This document shows, piece by piece, positions 24,815 through 33,490 of a DNA stretch of 64,000 nucleotides (its first letter is position 1; every line of letters begins with the position of its first letter). The notes under the pieces are model-generated. The model was not told the origin of the DNA, did no database searches, and saw only the letters and a program-made list of their open reading frames with translations. The stretch covers positions 1 through 64,000 of the forward strand of contig NZ_JALJRZ010000001.1 of assembly GCF_024519435.1 (NCBI RefSeq), written 5' to 3'. This DNA is from Terrabacter sp. Ter38. GTDB lineage: Bacteria; Actinomycetota; Actinomycetes; Actinomycetales; Dermatophilaceae. A program made the position numbers and the translations under genes.

Positions 24815-26340
24815 GGCGACAACCCGCGGTCCGGTCCGGTGATCGTGCCGCTGGACAGGCCGTGCCGTCGCGCCTCGACAAGGGCAGCGGTCGAGCGCGC
24901 CTGTGAGGAGACCACCAGCCGGCGCTGCTCCCCCAGTCTGGCGCGGGTGCCGGATTGTTCGGCGAGCAGCTGGCGCCCGTGCCGCCCGTCGATGCACCGG
25001 CGCAGGGCGGCGATGATCGGTTTGCCGTTCTCGGCGACGACGAGCGCGTGCCGTTCCTTGAGCTGACGGACCTCGGCTCCGGTGAGGATGGGGATGTCCT
25101 CCCCGGCGACGTTCCGCCCACCGCGTTGCCCGCTCTGCCAGCTGGTGCGGGCGACTCTGACCGGTCCTAGGAGGTCGCTGATCTCATGGTTGAACGCGAC
25201 GTCCTTGGACCCGCCAAAGAGGATCAGGTTGTTCGTCAGCCCCAGCAGCGTCCGGGCTTCCTGGTCGCCGAAGATGGAGGAGAGCTGCGGGCGAGTCTGC
25301 GCGGCCCAGATGAAGGAGATTCCGAGGGCGCGCTCGTTGGCCATCCGGGTACGCAGCGTGGGCAGCGGCGCGGTGGAGGGCAGCTCGTCCAGGCAGGCGA
25401 GCATCGGCGGGCAGAGCCGCCCCCACCGCGACTTGTTCGCGGCGGCGAGGGCCGTGTCGAGCACGTGCTCGGCGACGGCCGTCATCAACGGCGACGCGCT
25501 GGCGTACGGGTCCTCCCTCCCGAGCAGGTAGATGGTGCCACGCCGTGCGATGACGTCGGCGACGTCAGTGGCGGGCCGTCCGGGGCCCGGGACGCACCGG
25601 CGCCTGATGGGCTCCTGGAAGAACAGGCTCATCGTCTGCTGCACCGTGGTGATCGTGTTCCCGGCGGTTCGGTCGTCTCCGCGGAGCGCCCCGAACAGCA
25701 GACCGTGCCAGAACGGCGCGGCGTGCGGGTGCTCGCGCAGGATCTCGGTCGGGTCGGTGGCGCTGAGCGGGTTCGCAACCCAGCGCAGCACGTCCTGCAG
25801 GGTGCGGCCCGTCAGGGCGGCCGCGTGGAAGTAGGCCTGCAGGACCTTCGCGGCCTCGGCCGCGTAGAACCGTGCCGCGTCGTCGCCGTGCCCGCCCGCG
25901 ACGGCGCCTTTGACGCTGCCGGCGGTGAACGCCTTCGCGCGCCGCTCGGCCAGCATCGGGTCCACGCACCCGTCGATCGGGTCCCAGACCAGCTCGGGCA
26001 GCCCGGTGGCGGCGCCGAACGGATCGAGCACGACACAGGGCCGCTCCCCCGCAGAGCGCGCCGTCAGGCTCAAAAGCAGGTCATCGAGCTTCGTCAACGT
26101 GACGAGCGCCGCGCCGGGCGCCTGCAGCAACGCGGGGATCAACGCGTCCAGGGTCTTGCCGCTGCCCTGCGGGCCGATGACCCCTGCGGTGCGGTCCCAC
26201 GGCACCCACAGCTGCCCGCCACGCGGCTGGGAAGACGTCCCGAGCCGCCACCCCACGTCAGTCGGCTCGAACCGCGCCCTAGACGAGGACCGCGACCGAG
26301 ACCGTGACGCAGACGGCATTGGCGTGGTCGCGGTCGCCAT
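24811..26340 (-). CDS. Type IV coupling protein ATPase (VirD4/TraG-like)
   Basis: This 509-residue ATPase should link the relaxosome to the secretion channel. ATG 26340 has an AAGGAG SD eight bases upstream and overlaps the previous stop (TGATG). Walker A is 'GPQGSGKT' at residues 56-63, Walker B is 'MLACLDELPS' near 330, and a later arginine-rich segment fits the TraG/VirD4 fold. Preceding the P-loop is 'GGQLWVPWDRTAGVI', the usual lead-in of actinobacterial TraG-type proteins. It lacks the N-terminal membrane anchor common in VirD4. The anchor seems to be supplied by the 155-residue protein encoded immediately upstream, so the coupling protein is split over two genes. The product is expected at the inner face of the membrane. 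Confidence 0.9.
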   Translation of the reverse strand: MATATTPMPSASRSRSRSSSRARFEPTDVGWRLGTSSQPRGGQLWVPWDRTAGVIGPQGSGKTLDALIPALLQAPGAALVTLTKLDDLLLSLTARSAGERPCVVLDPFGAATGLPELVWDPIDGCVDPMLAERRAKAFTAGSVKGAVAGGHGDDAARFYAAEAAKVLQAYFHAAALTGRTLQDVLRWVANPLSATDPTEILREHPHAAPFWHGLLFGALRGDDRTAGNTITTVQQTMSLFFQEPIRRRCVPGPGRPATDVADVIARRGTIYLLGREDPYASASPLMTAVAEHVLDTALAAANKSRWGRLCPPMLACLDELPSTAPLPTLRTRMANERALGISFIWAAQTRPQLSSIFGDQEARTLLGLTNNLILFGGSKDVAFNHEISDLLGPVRVARTSWQSGQRGGRNVAGEDIPILTGAEVRQLKERHALVVAENGKPIIAALRRCIDGRHGRQLLAEQSGTRARLGEQRRLVVSSQARSTAALVEARRHGLSSGTITGPDRGLSP

Positions 26341-26807
26341 CAGGGTCGCTCCTTGCCGTAGAGGTCGGGACGGATGATGGACCGGACACGGTGCAGCCGG
26401 CGACGCCCGAGCAGCTTCTGCGCCTGCGCCTTGCTGGCCATCCCGTGGATGCGGTGCGGTCCCCATCGCAGCCAGATGTCCCTGCCGGCCCAGCCCAGCA
26501 CAGCCAGGACCACGAGCTCAGTCCCAGCCACCCAGGCCCGCACCGCGGCCGGTGACGCCCGACGCGCCCTGCCCGCCGTGCCCGTGTTCGTCGGTAGCCC
26601 GGCGCTGGCGTCGCCGGCGAGGATCCCGGGCGCGCTGGTGAGCAGCGCGTCTCTCGGTGGGAACGACACGCCCGAGCCGGCGGCGAGGTTCGCGGCTGCG
26701 CGGCCGGTCTGCGCCCCGAGCAGGAGCAGCAACAGCACCGTGACAGCGAGCATCAGCGGGATCTCCCACGTGAACGGGTACGGGTTCGAGCGTCGTGACT
26801 GCTGCAT
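26340..26807 (-). CDS. Membrane-anchor subunit of the coupling protein
   Basis: This 155-residue protein has two transmembrane helices: 'IPLMLAVTVLLLLLLGAQTG' near residues 16-35 and a segment near 92-110 ('TELVVLAVLGWAGRDIWLRW'). The C-terminal 'MASKAQAQKLLGRRRLHRVR' followed by RPDLYG matches the stretch that, in unsplit TraG/TraD-type coupling proteins, sits between the membrane domain and the ATPase. The gene overlaps the coupling ATPase start by one base. The role as the missing N-terminal membrane domain is an inference from this sequence match and from gene order, both of which are directly visible. Confidence 0.7.
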   Translation of the reverse strand: MQQSRRSNPYPFTWEIPLMLAVTVLLLLLLGAQTGRAAANLAAGSGVSFPPRDALLTSAPGILAGDASAGLPTNTGTAGRARRASPAAVRAWVAGTELVVLAVLGWAGRDIWLRWGPHRIHGMASKAQAQKLLGRRRLHRVRSIIRPDLYGKERP

Positions 26808-26854
26808 GATGGGCCTCCCTCACCGACCAAAGCCGCACGGACCGCCGTCGGCGT

Positions 26855-27190
26855 TCACCGCCGCCGACCCTGCCGTTCCTGCGTGGTGGCGGCTCGTCCT
26901 GGTGCTTCCTGGAGCTGTTGGTGGCGCCACAGCCAGGCCGCCGGGTCCTGCCCGCCGTTGCTGCCGTCGAGGGTGGGCTGCTCCCAGCCGCGAGCCCGGA
27001 CGGTGCTGTGCCAGTGGAACGCCGGGTCGGAAGGGTCGAGTTCCCGCAGGGCAGGGTCGGCCTCCGTGACAGCCTCACCAGCACCCCCGTCAGCGCCCGC
27101 CGGGACGGCATCCGGCGCCGTGTCGCAGGACAGCTGCCACGGTGCGGGCTGCCTGGGGTAGTCGGCAGGTTCGGCGGGGATGTCGCTCAT
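26855..27190 (-). CDS. Small hypothetical conjugation-operon protein, 111 aa
   Basis: ATG 27190 overlaps the stop of the hydrolase gene (ATGA), so it is translated with the operon. The sequence is acidic and Pro/Ala-rich in the first half, then 'DPSDPAFHWHSTVRARGWEQ' and 'AWLWRHQQLQEA'. There is no membrane segment or known domain. A longer in-frame reading to 27595 is out of frame with the real hydrolase and is a shadow. No function can be assigned; such small proteins are common linkers in these operons. Confidence 0.6.
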   Translation of the reverse strand: MSDIPAEPADYPRQPAPWQLSCDTAPDAVPAGADGGAGEAVTEADPALRELDPSDPAFHWHSTVRARGWEQPTLDGSNGGQDPAAWLWRHQQLQEAPGRAATTQERQGRRR

Positions 27191-28851
27191 TCGGGTGACC
27201 GGGTCACGGTCGGCTGGTCGGCCATGTTGCCGGCGCGCCAGATCTCGAAGATGTGGTGGCTGCGCCCGCTGGCGTAGGAGAAGTGCCCGACCCCGAGCGA
27301 TCTCGACCGGGCCTCGATGGTGGTCCGGGTCGCGGGGTCCCACACGAGCATCACGTGCCCGATCCGTGACGGGCCGAGGTAGGAGTCCCAGAAGACGACG
27401 TCGCCGGGCCGCTCCGTCCCCGGCTGGACGCGGAAGCCGTCGCCTTTGGCCAGCCAGGCCCGCTGCGCTCCGGCTGTGCGGGGCATGCTGACCCCGATCC
27501 GCGAGAACGCCGTCTGGACGAGGGAGGAACAGTCCCACGCGTCGGGGCCGTTCGCGCCCATGACGTATGCGTCCCCGGTCTGGCTTCCGGCCCATTGCAG
27601 GAGCTGCCGCACCCGGTCGCTGGTCAGCGGCGGCAGGGTGCGGTCACCGCCGCCGCCGGTGAGGGCAGGGGCGTCGCAGCCGCTCGGGTCGCCGAGGACG
27701 ATCCCGCCGCCGTACGCGTGGGCGTAGTGCAGGACGTCGTCGACGTATCGGGCGGCGTGGTTGTACGCGTACAGCGCCTTGGTGACGCCGTTGGGGCCGT
27801 CGGTGGCACCGGAGCGCACGAGGTAGTTCGCAGCGGAGGTGATGCTGTCGGCGTCGTTGCGGATGTCGGCGCGTCCATCGCGGTCGCCGTCGACGCCCAC
27901 CGCCGCGAACGTGGCCGGCAAAAACTGCATGAGCCCTTCGGCGCCGGCGCTCGAGGTGGCGGCTACGCGGCCGTGACCGGTCTCCTCCATGCCGATGCCG
28001 GCGAGCAGCGTCCACGGGATCGCGTACCTCGCGGCCGCCGCCTCGTAGAGCGCCTTGACGCGGACGGGTATTGGCAGCGGCGGGTTGCGCAGGGAGGCCT
28101 GCCGAGGGTCGCCGGGCGCGGGAAGCGGGAACCCGATCCCGCCCTCCATCCCCCCCGCCGTAGACCCCGCCGCCGCTCCGGTGTCTCCCGCTCCCCCAGT
28201 GCCCGCTCCCCCAGTGGCCGCTCCGCCCGTGGCCGTGCCGCCACCGGACCCGGTTGCCGCTGATGTGCCCGACGTGACGGCGCGGCCGTTGAGGGGTGCG
28301 CCGTGCGCGAGCATCCACGGGACGGGGTCGGTCGCGACCCCGTGCAGGAGGATCTCGAGGTGTAGGTGGTTGCCGGTGCTGGTGCCGGTACTGCCCTCGA
28401 ACCCGAGCCGCTCCCCCGCCGTGACGGGCTGTCCGGCTCGGACGTCGATCCGGGCGAGGTGGGCGTACCGGCTGGTGACGTCGCCGGCGTGCGTGACGTC
28501 GACGTAGTTGCCGTAGCCGTTCCGGGAGACCCCGGCGAAGCGGACCCTGCCGGGTCCGATGGCGACGACCGGGCCCGGTCCGGGCTGGGAGACGAGGTCC
28601 TGGCCGGAGTGGTGCTCCCAGCGCAGGTAGATCGGGTGGAACTCGCGCCCGAACCCGCGCCGGCTGACCGTGTAGGGCTGGGTGAACGGCGGCCGCCACT
28701 CCCCTGTTGCAGGGACCGCGGCCCCGCACGCGACGGTACGCAGCTGCTCCCCCGCTGCCGGACCGGCGACCGTTATCACCAGCACCGCGGCCGCGATGGG
28801 GATGCACGCCAGCAGGACCAGCGGCAGCATGATGACGGCAATCCTCCTCAT
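27187..28851 (-). CDS. Three-domain cell-wall hydrolase of the conjugation system
   Basis: This 554-residue exported or membrane-anchored enzyme has an N-terminal signal/anchor (residues 4-28). Domain 1, about 50-185, is an M23 LytM-type endopeptidase: H81 and D85 in 'HHSGQD', then 'HLHLEI' with H162 and H164. After a Gly/Thr/Ala-rich linker (200-235), domain 2, about 262-375, is a soluble-lytic-transglycosylase-like domain with catalytic Glu in 'GMEETGHG' and 'AEGLMQFLPATF'. Domain 3, about 410-545, is NlpC/P60 with the nucleophile C441 in 'WDCSSLVQ' and His in 'RIGHVML'. Gram-positive conjugation systems use VirB1-like hydrolases, usually with two domains, to open peptidoglycan locally. Having all three activities on one chain is unusual. 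The catalytic residues look intact. Confidence 0.92.
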   Translation of the reverse strand: MRRIAVIMLPLVLLACIPIAAAVLVITVAGPAAGEQLRTVACGAAVPATGEWRPPFTQPYTVSRRGFGREFHPIYLRWEHHSGQDLVSQPGPGPVVAIGPGRVRFAGVSRNGYGNYVDVTHAGDVTSRYAHLARIDVRAGQPVTAGERLGFEGSTGTSTGNHLHLEILLHGVATDPVPWMLAHGAPLNGRAVTSGTSAATGSGGGTATGGAATGGAGTGGAGDTGAAAGSTAGGMEGGIGFPLPAPGDPRQASLRNPPLPIPVRVKALYEAAAARYAIPWTLLAGIGMEETGHGRVAATSSAGAEGLMQFLPATFAAVGVDGDRDGRADIRNDADSITSAANYLVRSGATDGPNGVTKALYAYNHAARYVDDVLHYAHAYGGGIVLGDPSGCDAPALTGGGGDRTLPPLTSDRVRQLLQWAGSQTGDAYVMGANGPDAWDCSSLVQTAFSRIGVSMPRTAGAQRAWLAKGDGFRVQPGTERPGDVVFWDSYLGPSRIGHVMLVWDPATRTTIEARSRSLGVGHFSYASGRSHHIFEIWRAGNMADQPTVTRSPE

Positions 28852-28863
28852 CGCCAGCGTCTT

Positions 28864-30420
28864 TCAGCGCGCAGTCTCGAGGGCTTGGTTGGTGAACGTG
28901 AGCTGCCGTTCGAGCGGGTGCAGGACGGTGACGACCTTGTAGTGCTGGTCGCCGACGCACCACAAGGCGCGGCCCTTGCCCTGCATCGCCCAGCCGGTGA
29001 CGAGGTCGCGGGCGATCGGGCCGAGGCCGAGCATCGTCTCGAGCTCGGCTCCGACGGCGCGGTCCTGCCCGTGCAGGATCTTGATGTCGGCCAGGTGCAG
29101 CAGGTCCTTGGCGATCGCGACGGCCTGCGAGCCGCTGTCTCCGGCGGAGAGCAGGTCCGAGGGTTTGTGAGCGATCGCGAACTGGACGTCGCCGTCGCGT
29201 CGAGACAGGCGCAGATCCGCGTCGAAGCTCTTGACCGCCTCCGGCCCGAGCCGTAGCTGCTTCCACGACTCGTCGCGGACCACGACCCGCGCGTCCCCGG
29301 GGGCAGCGAGCTCCCGCATCCCACGGCCCCACGAGTTCAGGCACGTCAGGGCGATCCCGACGGCCCCGTCGCCGAGGGGCTCGAGCCGGGACAGGCTCAG
29401 CGACTGGATCGGCGCGGCCCAGTCGACGTCGATGCTGGTGTGGTCATCGAACAGGCCGGCCAGAGCCCCGGAGACGAGCTGGCCGAGGGCGTCCCGCAGC
29501 GTCCGGGTGTCGTCGAGGAAGTGGCGTTCGTCGGCGTACCGGCACTGTGCGATGAGCTCGCTGGTTGGTGTGTCGAGCAGGCGCCACAGGTGCGGGATGG
29601 TGGTCTCCCGCATCCGGGTGTTGCCGTGGGCGTAGCCGGTCAGGTGCGCCAGGGCGGCCTTGACGACGACCTCGTCGGTGGGTCCGAACTGCACCCGGTG
29701 TTCGCCGACGCGTTGGGAGCCGACGAGGCCACGGACGAGGGTGAGCCAGCGGGCGAAGACGATCGCAGCGCGGCCCTGGGCCTGCTCCGCGCTGAGCTGG
29801 TCCCAGCCGGCGATGAGCGGCCCGAACGCGAGCGGGTTGATGCGCGTGGGCATTCCGTGGCCGATCGCGAACGGCTGCACGCCGAGGGCCCGGCAGAGCG
29901 GCTCGTACTCGTCCTTCGGGTCGCCCAGGACGAGGACCCGGTAGCCGAAGTCCATCATTCGCAGGCAGAACGCTTTCGTTGTCGCGGATTTGCCTCTGCC
30001 GGGTTTGCCGAGGCTGAAGATGTTGGGGTTGGTCACCGGGACCGTGTCGTCGAGGACCCAGCCGAGCGGGTCGGCGTAGAACGACCCGCCGGAGAGCAGG
30101 TCGATCCCCATCTGCGCCCCGGTCGGCGGCAAGCCGGGGGTGGAGATGAAGGGCCACAGCACCGGGGCCTGCTCGGAGGTCATCCGCCACGCCGAAACCG
30201 GCGCTGACCCCGACGCCCAGCCCCGGCCGGGTCGGCGTGCCCCGCGCCGCGGGACGTGCCGGAACAGCCGGGAGTCCCTGGGTCGGTGCAGGGTGGGCGG
30301 GACGGAGGGAAGCTCGTGCCCGAAGTCCGACAGGAGCCGGGATATGTCCCGACCGTCTCTCCCAGCGAGCACTCGACCGTGCCGGGGACCGTTCGTGAGG
30401 TTGGTGCGTGCAGGGCGCAT
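28864..30420 (-). CDS. VirB4/TraE-like conjugation ATPase
   Basis: This 518-residue ATPase energises assembly and transport by the type IV secretion channel. ATG 30420 lies 13 bp after the SCO6880-like gene. Walker A is 'GKPGRGKSA' at about residues 138-146. 'RVLVLGDPKDEYEPL' follows it, typical of VirB4, and Walker B is 'RVVVRDESWKQL' near 380. The N-terminal VirB4 domain is short here. In Actinobacteria that part appears to be carried by the preceding SCO6880-type protein, which also explains the close gene pairing. The product sits on the inner membrane face. Confidence 0.9.
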   Translation of the reverse strand: MRPARTNLTNGPRHGRVLAGRDGRDISRLLSDFGHELPSVPPTLHRPRDSRLFRHVPRRGARRPGRGWASGSAPVSAWRMTSEQAPVLWPFISTPGLPPTGAQMGIDLLSGGSFYADPLGWVLDDTVPVTNPNIFSLGKPGRGKSATTKAFCLRMMDFGYRVLVLGDPKDEYEPLCRALGVQPFAIGHGMPTRINPLAFGPLIAGWDQLSAEQAQGRAAIVFARWLTLVRGLVGSQRVGEHRVQFGPTDEVVVKAALAHLTGYAHGNTRMRETTIPHLWRLLDTPTSELIAQCRYADERHFLDDTRTLRDALGQLVSGALAGLFDDHTSIDVDWAAPIQSLSLSRLEPLGDGAVGIALTCLNSWGRGMRELAAPGDARVVVRDESWKQLRLGPEAVKSFDADLRLSRRDGDVQFAIAHKPSDLLSAGDSGSQAVAIAKDLLHLADIKILHGQDRAVGAELETMLGLGPIARDLVTGWAMQGKGRALWCVGDQHYKVVTVLHPLERQLTFTNQALETAR

Positions 30421-30433
30421 GTCAGTCGGGCTC

Positions 30434-32008
30434 TCAATCGGCCTGGCGGGTGAGGCTGACCCCGAGCGGGACGCTCGACGCGGCGAACGCGACGTCCTGG
30501 GCGAGGTCCAGCCGCAGGGGTGCGAACCCGGCCCGGCGCACGGACGCGTCGAGGTCGCGCCCGAACGCCGAGACCCTGGCGGTCTTGGGGACGGTGACGG
30601 TCACGACGGCATACGGGCGGGTGAGGCTGTTGCCGCGGGCGAGCTTCGCGTCGAGGCGACGGACCGTCTCGCTCTCCTGGTTGGCCTTGGCCCGCTTCTT
30701 CACCTTGGCCCGGTGCCGCAGCTCGTCACCGATGTCAGCGGCCCACTCGCTCGTGGCGCTCTGCCGGTTCGCGACCGACGCGCTCAGGATCGGATAGCAG
30801 ACCATGAAGGAGCGCCGCTCCCCCGGCGCGGTCGGGGTCAGCGCTGGCGCGAGGGCTCCCATCGCGGCGCCCCTGACGGGCAGCTTCACCGTCGAGGAGA
30901 TCGAGTTCCACGCATCGTGGCTGTAGTGCCGCACGGCCGGGTCCGCGCCGGATGGCCCGGCCATCGCCCACGGCACATCCGCGTTGATCCCCGCGTTGAT
31001 CTCCGGGCTGCGCTGAGACGCGTCGCTGGCCGCGTCGGTGGTGTCGCGGATGTCGGCGCTGTCGGTGGTGGCGCGGCCGGCGAGGGCGTCGACGATCCCG
31101 GCCCGGTCACCGGGCGCGAAGCCGGTGCGGCAGGCCAGCGCCAGCTCGGGGCTGGTCAGCCAGGCCACGCTGGTCATCCCCATCCCGCCACGCAGCTGCG
31201 CCTCGACCTCGTCGGCGAGGCTGTAGAGCACCCGGGCGCGGCCGTCGAGGCCGCCGCCAGATTCCTTGGCCTCCCGGGCGAGCCGCCCCTCGGGGACGAC
31301 GATGGTGACGAACGCCTCGGTGCGGACGCTGGCCCGGGTGAGGTTCGCCTGCAGCTCGTCGTTGACGAGCCGAGCGACTTGGGGCCCGGTGGGCCGGCGG
31401 TGCCGGGTGATCCACTGGTCGCGTTCAGCACCGTCCTCCGGGACGGTCCGCACCAGGAACACGACCGCGTCGATCAGCTCGGTCCGGGCTGCGAGGTCGA
31501 GCAGCTCTCCCAGCCCTGCGCCGAGTTGTTCGCGCTGGTCGAGCTCGGCCAGGCCGATGCCGGGGTGGATCACCGACGCGGTCAGTGCCCACGTCCGGCA
31601 GCGGTGGTCCTGGATGATCGCGGTCCGGGTGCACGTGGCCCCGCGCGGGGGGCCGTCGTGGATCCGGACGCCCTGCAGCACCCCGGGCAGGTCCGGCTCC
31701 TCGAGCGAGTCCACTTCTCCGGTGGAGGCTTTCGACCGGAACCGGGTCCACCCAGTGAGGCCACCGGCCGCGAACGACAGGGACGCGAGGACCCAGCCCA
31801 CTGCCGACCGTCCACGGACCGGCGTCACTGTGACGAGTACGACGAACGCCCACAAGAGCGTGAACAGGGCCACCGACGTCCACGCCGCCTGCTGCATCGC
31901 CCACGCGATCGGCAGGAAGGTCAGCGCGACCGTGGTCAGCTGCCAGCCGGACAGTCCGAAGAACCACCCGATCCGGGCCCGCGAGTAGTCGGAGTAGATG
32001 ACTCCCAT
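30434..32008 (-). CDS. SCO6880-family (PrgI-like N-terminus) conjugation protein
   Basis: ATG 32008 follows GAGGAG eight bases upstream, giving 'MGVIYSDYSRARIGWFFGLS'. A longer open frame upstream is a shadow of the neighbouring gene. The 524 residues begin with two transmembrane helices (about 20-38 and 44-65, 'ALFTLLWAFVVLVTVTPV') in a PrgI-like arrangement, then a cytoplasmic domain with 'LDLAARTELIDAVVFLVRTV'. The C-terminal half resembles the N-terminal domain of VirB4 proteins. This matches the SCO6880 family found next to VirB4-like ATPases in actinobacterial conjugative elements. It probably forms the membrane-linked half of the VirB4 machine. Confidence 0.82.
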   Translation of the reverse strand: MGVIYSDYSRARIGWFFGLSGWQLTTVALTFLPIAWAMQQAAWTSVALFTLLWAFVVLVTVTPVRGRSAVGWVLASLSFAAGGLTGWTRFRSKASTGEVDSLEEPDLPGVLQGVRIHDGPPRGATCTRTAIIQDHRCRTWALTASVIHPGIGLAELDQREQLGAGLGELLDLAARTELIDAVVFLVRTVPEDGAERDQWITRHRRPTGPQVARLVNDELQANLTRASVRTEAFVTIVVPEGRLAREAKESGGGLDGRARVLYSLADEVEAQLRGGMGMTSVAWLTSPELALACRTGFAPGDRAGIVDALAGRATTDSADIRDTTDAASDASQRSPEINAGINADVPWAMAGPSGADPAVRHYSHDAWNSISSTVKLPVRGAAMGALAPALTPTAPGERRSFMVCYPILSASVANRQSATSEWAADIGDELRHRAKVKKRAKANQESETVRRLDAKLARGNSLTRPYAVVTVTVPKTARVSAFGRDLDASVRRAGFAPLRLDLAQDVAFAASSVPLGVSLTRQAD

Positions 32009-32024
32009 GACGTGCTCCTCTCTC

Positions 32025-33488
32025 CTATGCCGGCACGGCGGGCACGGCGGGCACGGCGCCCGCGGCAGCTCCCCCGCCGGCGCCCGCTCCCCCAGCGCCC
32101 GCAGCGCCGCCTCCGGCACCTGCGGGTACGGCGCTGCCCCCACCGCCTCCCGACATCCCTGTCGCGCCGGGGTCGGTCCCCGACGGCGTGGTGGGCATCG
32201 TCGGCGTGTTCGGGAACGAGGGCTGCCCGCCGCCGCTGCCTCCACTGCTGCCGCTGTTGCCGTCAGGTCCGGTGCGGTCGGCGCCGTTGATCTCCGGGTT
32301 GTCGTCGTCGCGTCGCTGGTTGCGCTGGCGGCTGTTTCGCCGGTCTGAGCTGAAGTCCGGGACGTAGCTGGAGTCCCCGACACCCATCTGGTTGGTCAGG
32401 TCCGCGCCCACCGCGGCACCCCGGGCGCCGACCGTCGCGACCAGACCCAGACCTGCCGCTGCGAGGCCACCGAACCGGCTGTTGGTGGAGCTCTCCCCGG
32501 CGCCCTCGGCCTGGGAGCGTCCGTGCTCGTCGGTGCTCGACGCGGCCGTAGAGGTGGAGTCCCCGGCACTGCTTTTGCCACCGAGGACTCCGCTCAGGCC
32601 GCCCTGGGCGGCCATCCCGGCGCGCAGGGCGGCACCGGAGGAGGTGCCCGGGTCGGTGAAGGCGAGCAGCTTGAACAGGGCGAGCGGGCTCGCGCAGCCG
32701 ATGCAGATGAGGATCACGCCGGGCACCGCGGTGCCGATGGCCTTCTGCAGGTCGTCGGTCATCCCGGTGGCGACCCCGGAGGTCATCTGCACCCCCACGC
32801 CGAGGACGAGGACCATCAGGACCGGGGTGAACGCGGCGGCGTGGAACCAGCGGAAGCTCTTCCAGAACCAGCTACGTCCGAAGTCGTAGGACAAGCCGGC
32901 TGCGGAGATCGGTGTCGTCGCGGCCAGCACCATGAGCGCACCGGCGCGGGTCAGCAGGACGAGCAGGTGCCCGATCGCGGCGAAGACCAGGACGATGCCC
33001 ATCAGCCCGAGGACGGTGGCGACCGTGCCGTCGGAGATGTCGGCGGTGGAGACCGGGGTGCCCAGCGGCCTGAACTGCGCCCAGGTGTCGACGTGCAGCA
33101 GCGTGGTCATCAGGGCCTTGGTCAGGCCGCCGCACGCGGCGAGGACGGCGATGCCGTAGCCGATCCATGCGACCCACACGAGCAGGAACTGGCCTGTGCC
33201 GATGAGCACCTGTCCCACGGAGCGGCCGTCTCGGCGGAAGGCGGCGACCCCGAGCTGCGCCACCGTGAGGACCAGCATGAGGGTCAGCCCGATCCAGAAC
33301 GTCACCCGGTAAAGCGGCCCGGCCGGCCCGCCCTCGCTCAGGTCCGGGGTGGTGAAGTCGTCGACGATGCCCAGTACGAGCCTGAGCAACCACAGGCCAG
33401 CGTTCCACAGGCCGAGCATCGCGGCCGTCCAACCGTCGGCGACGACCTTGCCGGCCGCCGACGCCAGGTAAGAGAACGGGTTGAGCAT
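32025..33488 (-). CDS. VirB6/TrbL-like polytopic channel protein
   Basis: ATG 33488 starts 'MLNPFSYLASAAGKVVADGW', two bases after the stop of the upstream gene. The frame is open much further upstream, but that part is a shadow. The 487 residues contain about six transmembrane helices between residues 45 and 270 ('VTFWIGLTLMLVLTVAQLGV', 'VLGLMGIVLVFAAIGHLLVL', and 'FTPVLMVLVLGVGVQM'), then 'GVILICIGCASPLALFKLLA'. A long low-complexity Gly/Ala/Ser/Pro tail follows (about 310-487). VirB6/TrbL proteins form the inner-membrane part of the transfer channel and often have such tails. Family assignment rests on topology and operon position. Confidence 0.8.
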   Translation of the reverse strand: MLNPFSYLASAAGKVVADGWTAAMLGLWNAGLWLLRLVLGIVDDFTTPDLSEGGPAGPLYRVTFWIGLTLMLVLTVAQLGVAAFRRDGRSVGQVLIGTGQFLLVWVAWIGYGIAVLAACGGLTKALMTTLLHVDTWAQFRPLGTPVSTADISDGTVATVLGLMGIVLVFAAIGHLLVLLTRAGALMVLAATTPISAAGLSYDFGRSWFWKSFRWFHAAAFTPVLMVLVLGVGVQMTSGVATGMTDDLQKAIGTAVPGVILICIGCASPLALFKLLAFTDPGTSSGAALRAGMAAQGGLSGVLGGKSSAGDSTSTAASSTDEHGRSQAEGAGESSTNSRFGGLAAAGLGLVATVGARGAAVGADLTNQMGVGDSSYVPDFSSDRRNSRQRNQRRDDDNPEINGADRTGPDGNSGSSGGSGGGQPSFPNTPTMPTTPSGTDPGATGMSGGGGGSAVPAGAGGGAAGAGGAGAGGGAAAGAVPAVPAVPA

Positions 33489-33490
33489 GC

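Noticed and set aside
27644-29344. 566-codon minus-strand frame across the hydrolase and VirB4 genes
   Set aside because: It is a frame-shadow of two genes with intact catalytic motifs; it is very rich in Arg and Pro.
30140-32290. 716-codon plus-strand frame
   Set aside because: Antisense to the SCO6880-like gene; no domains.
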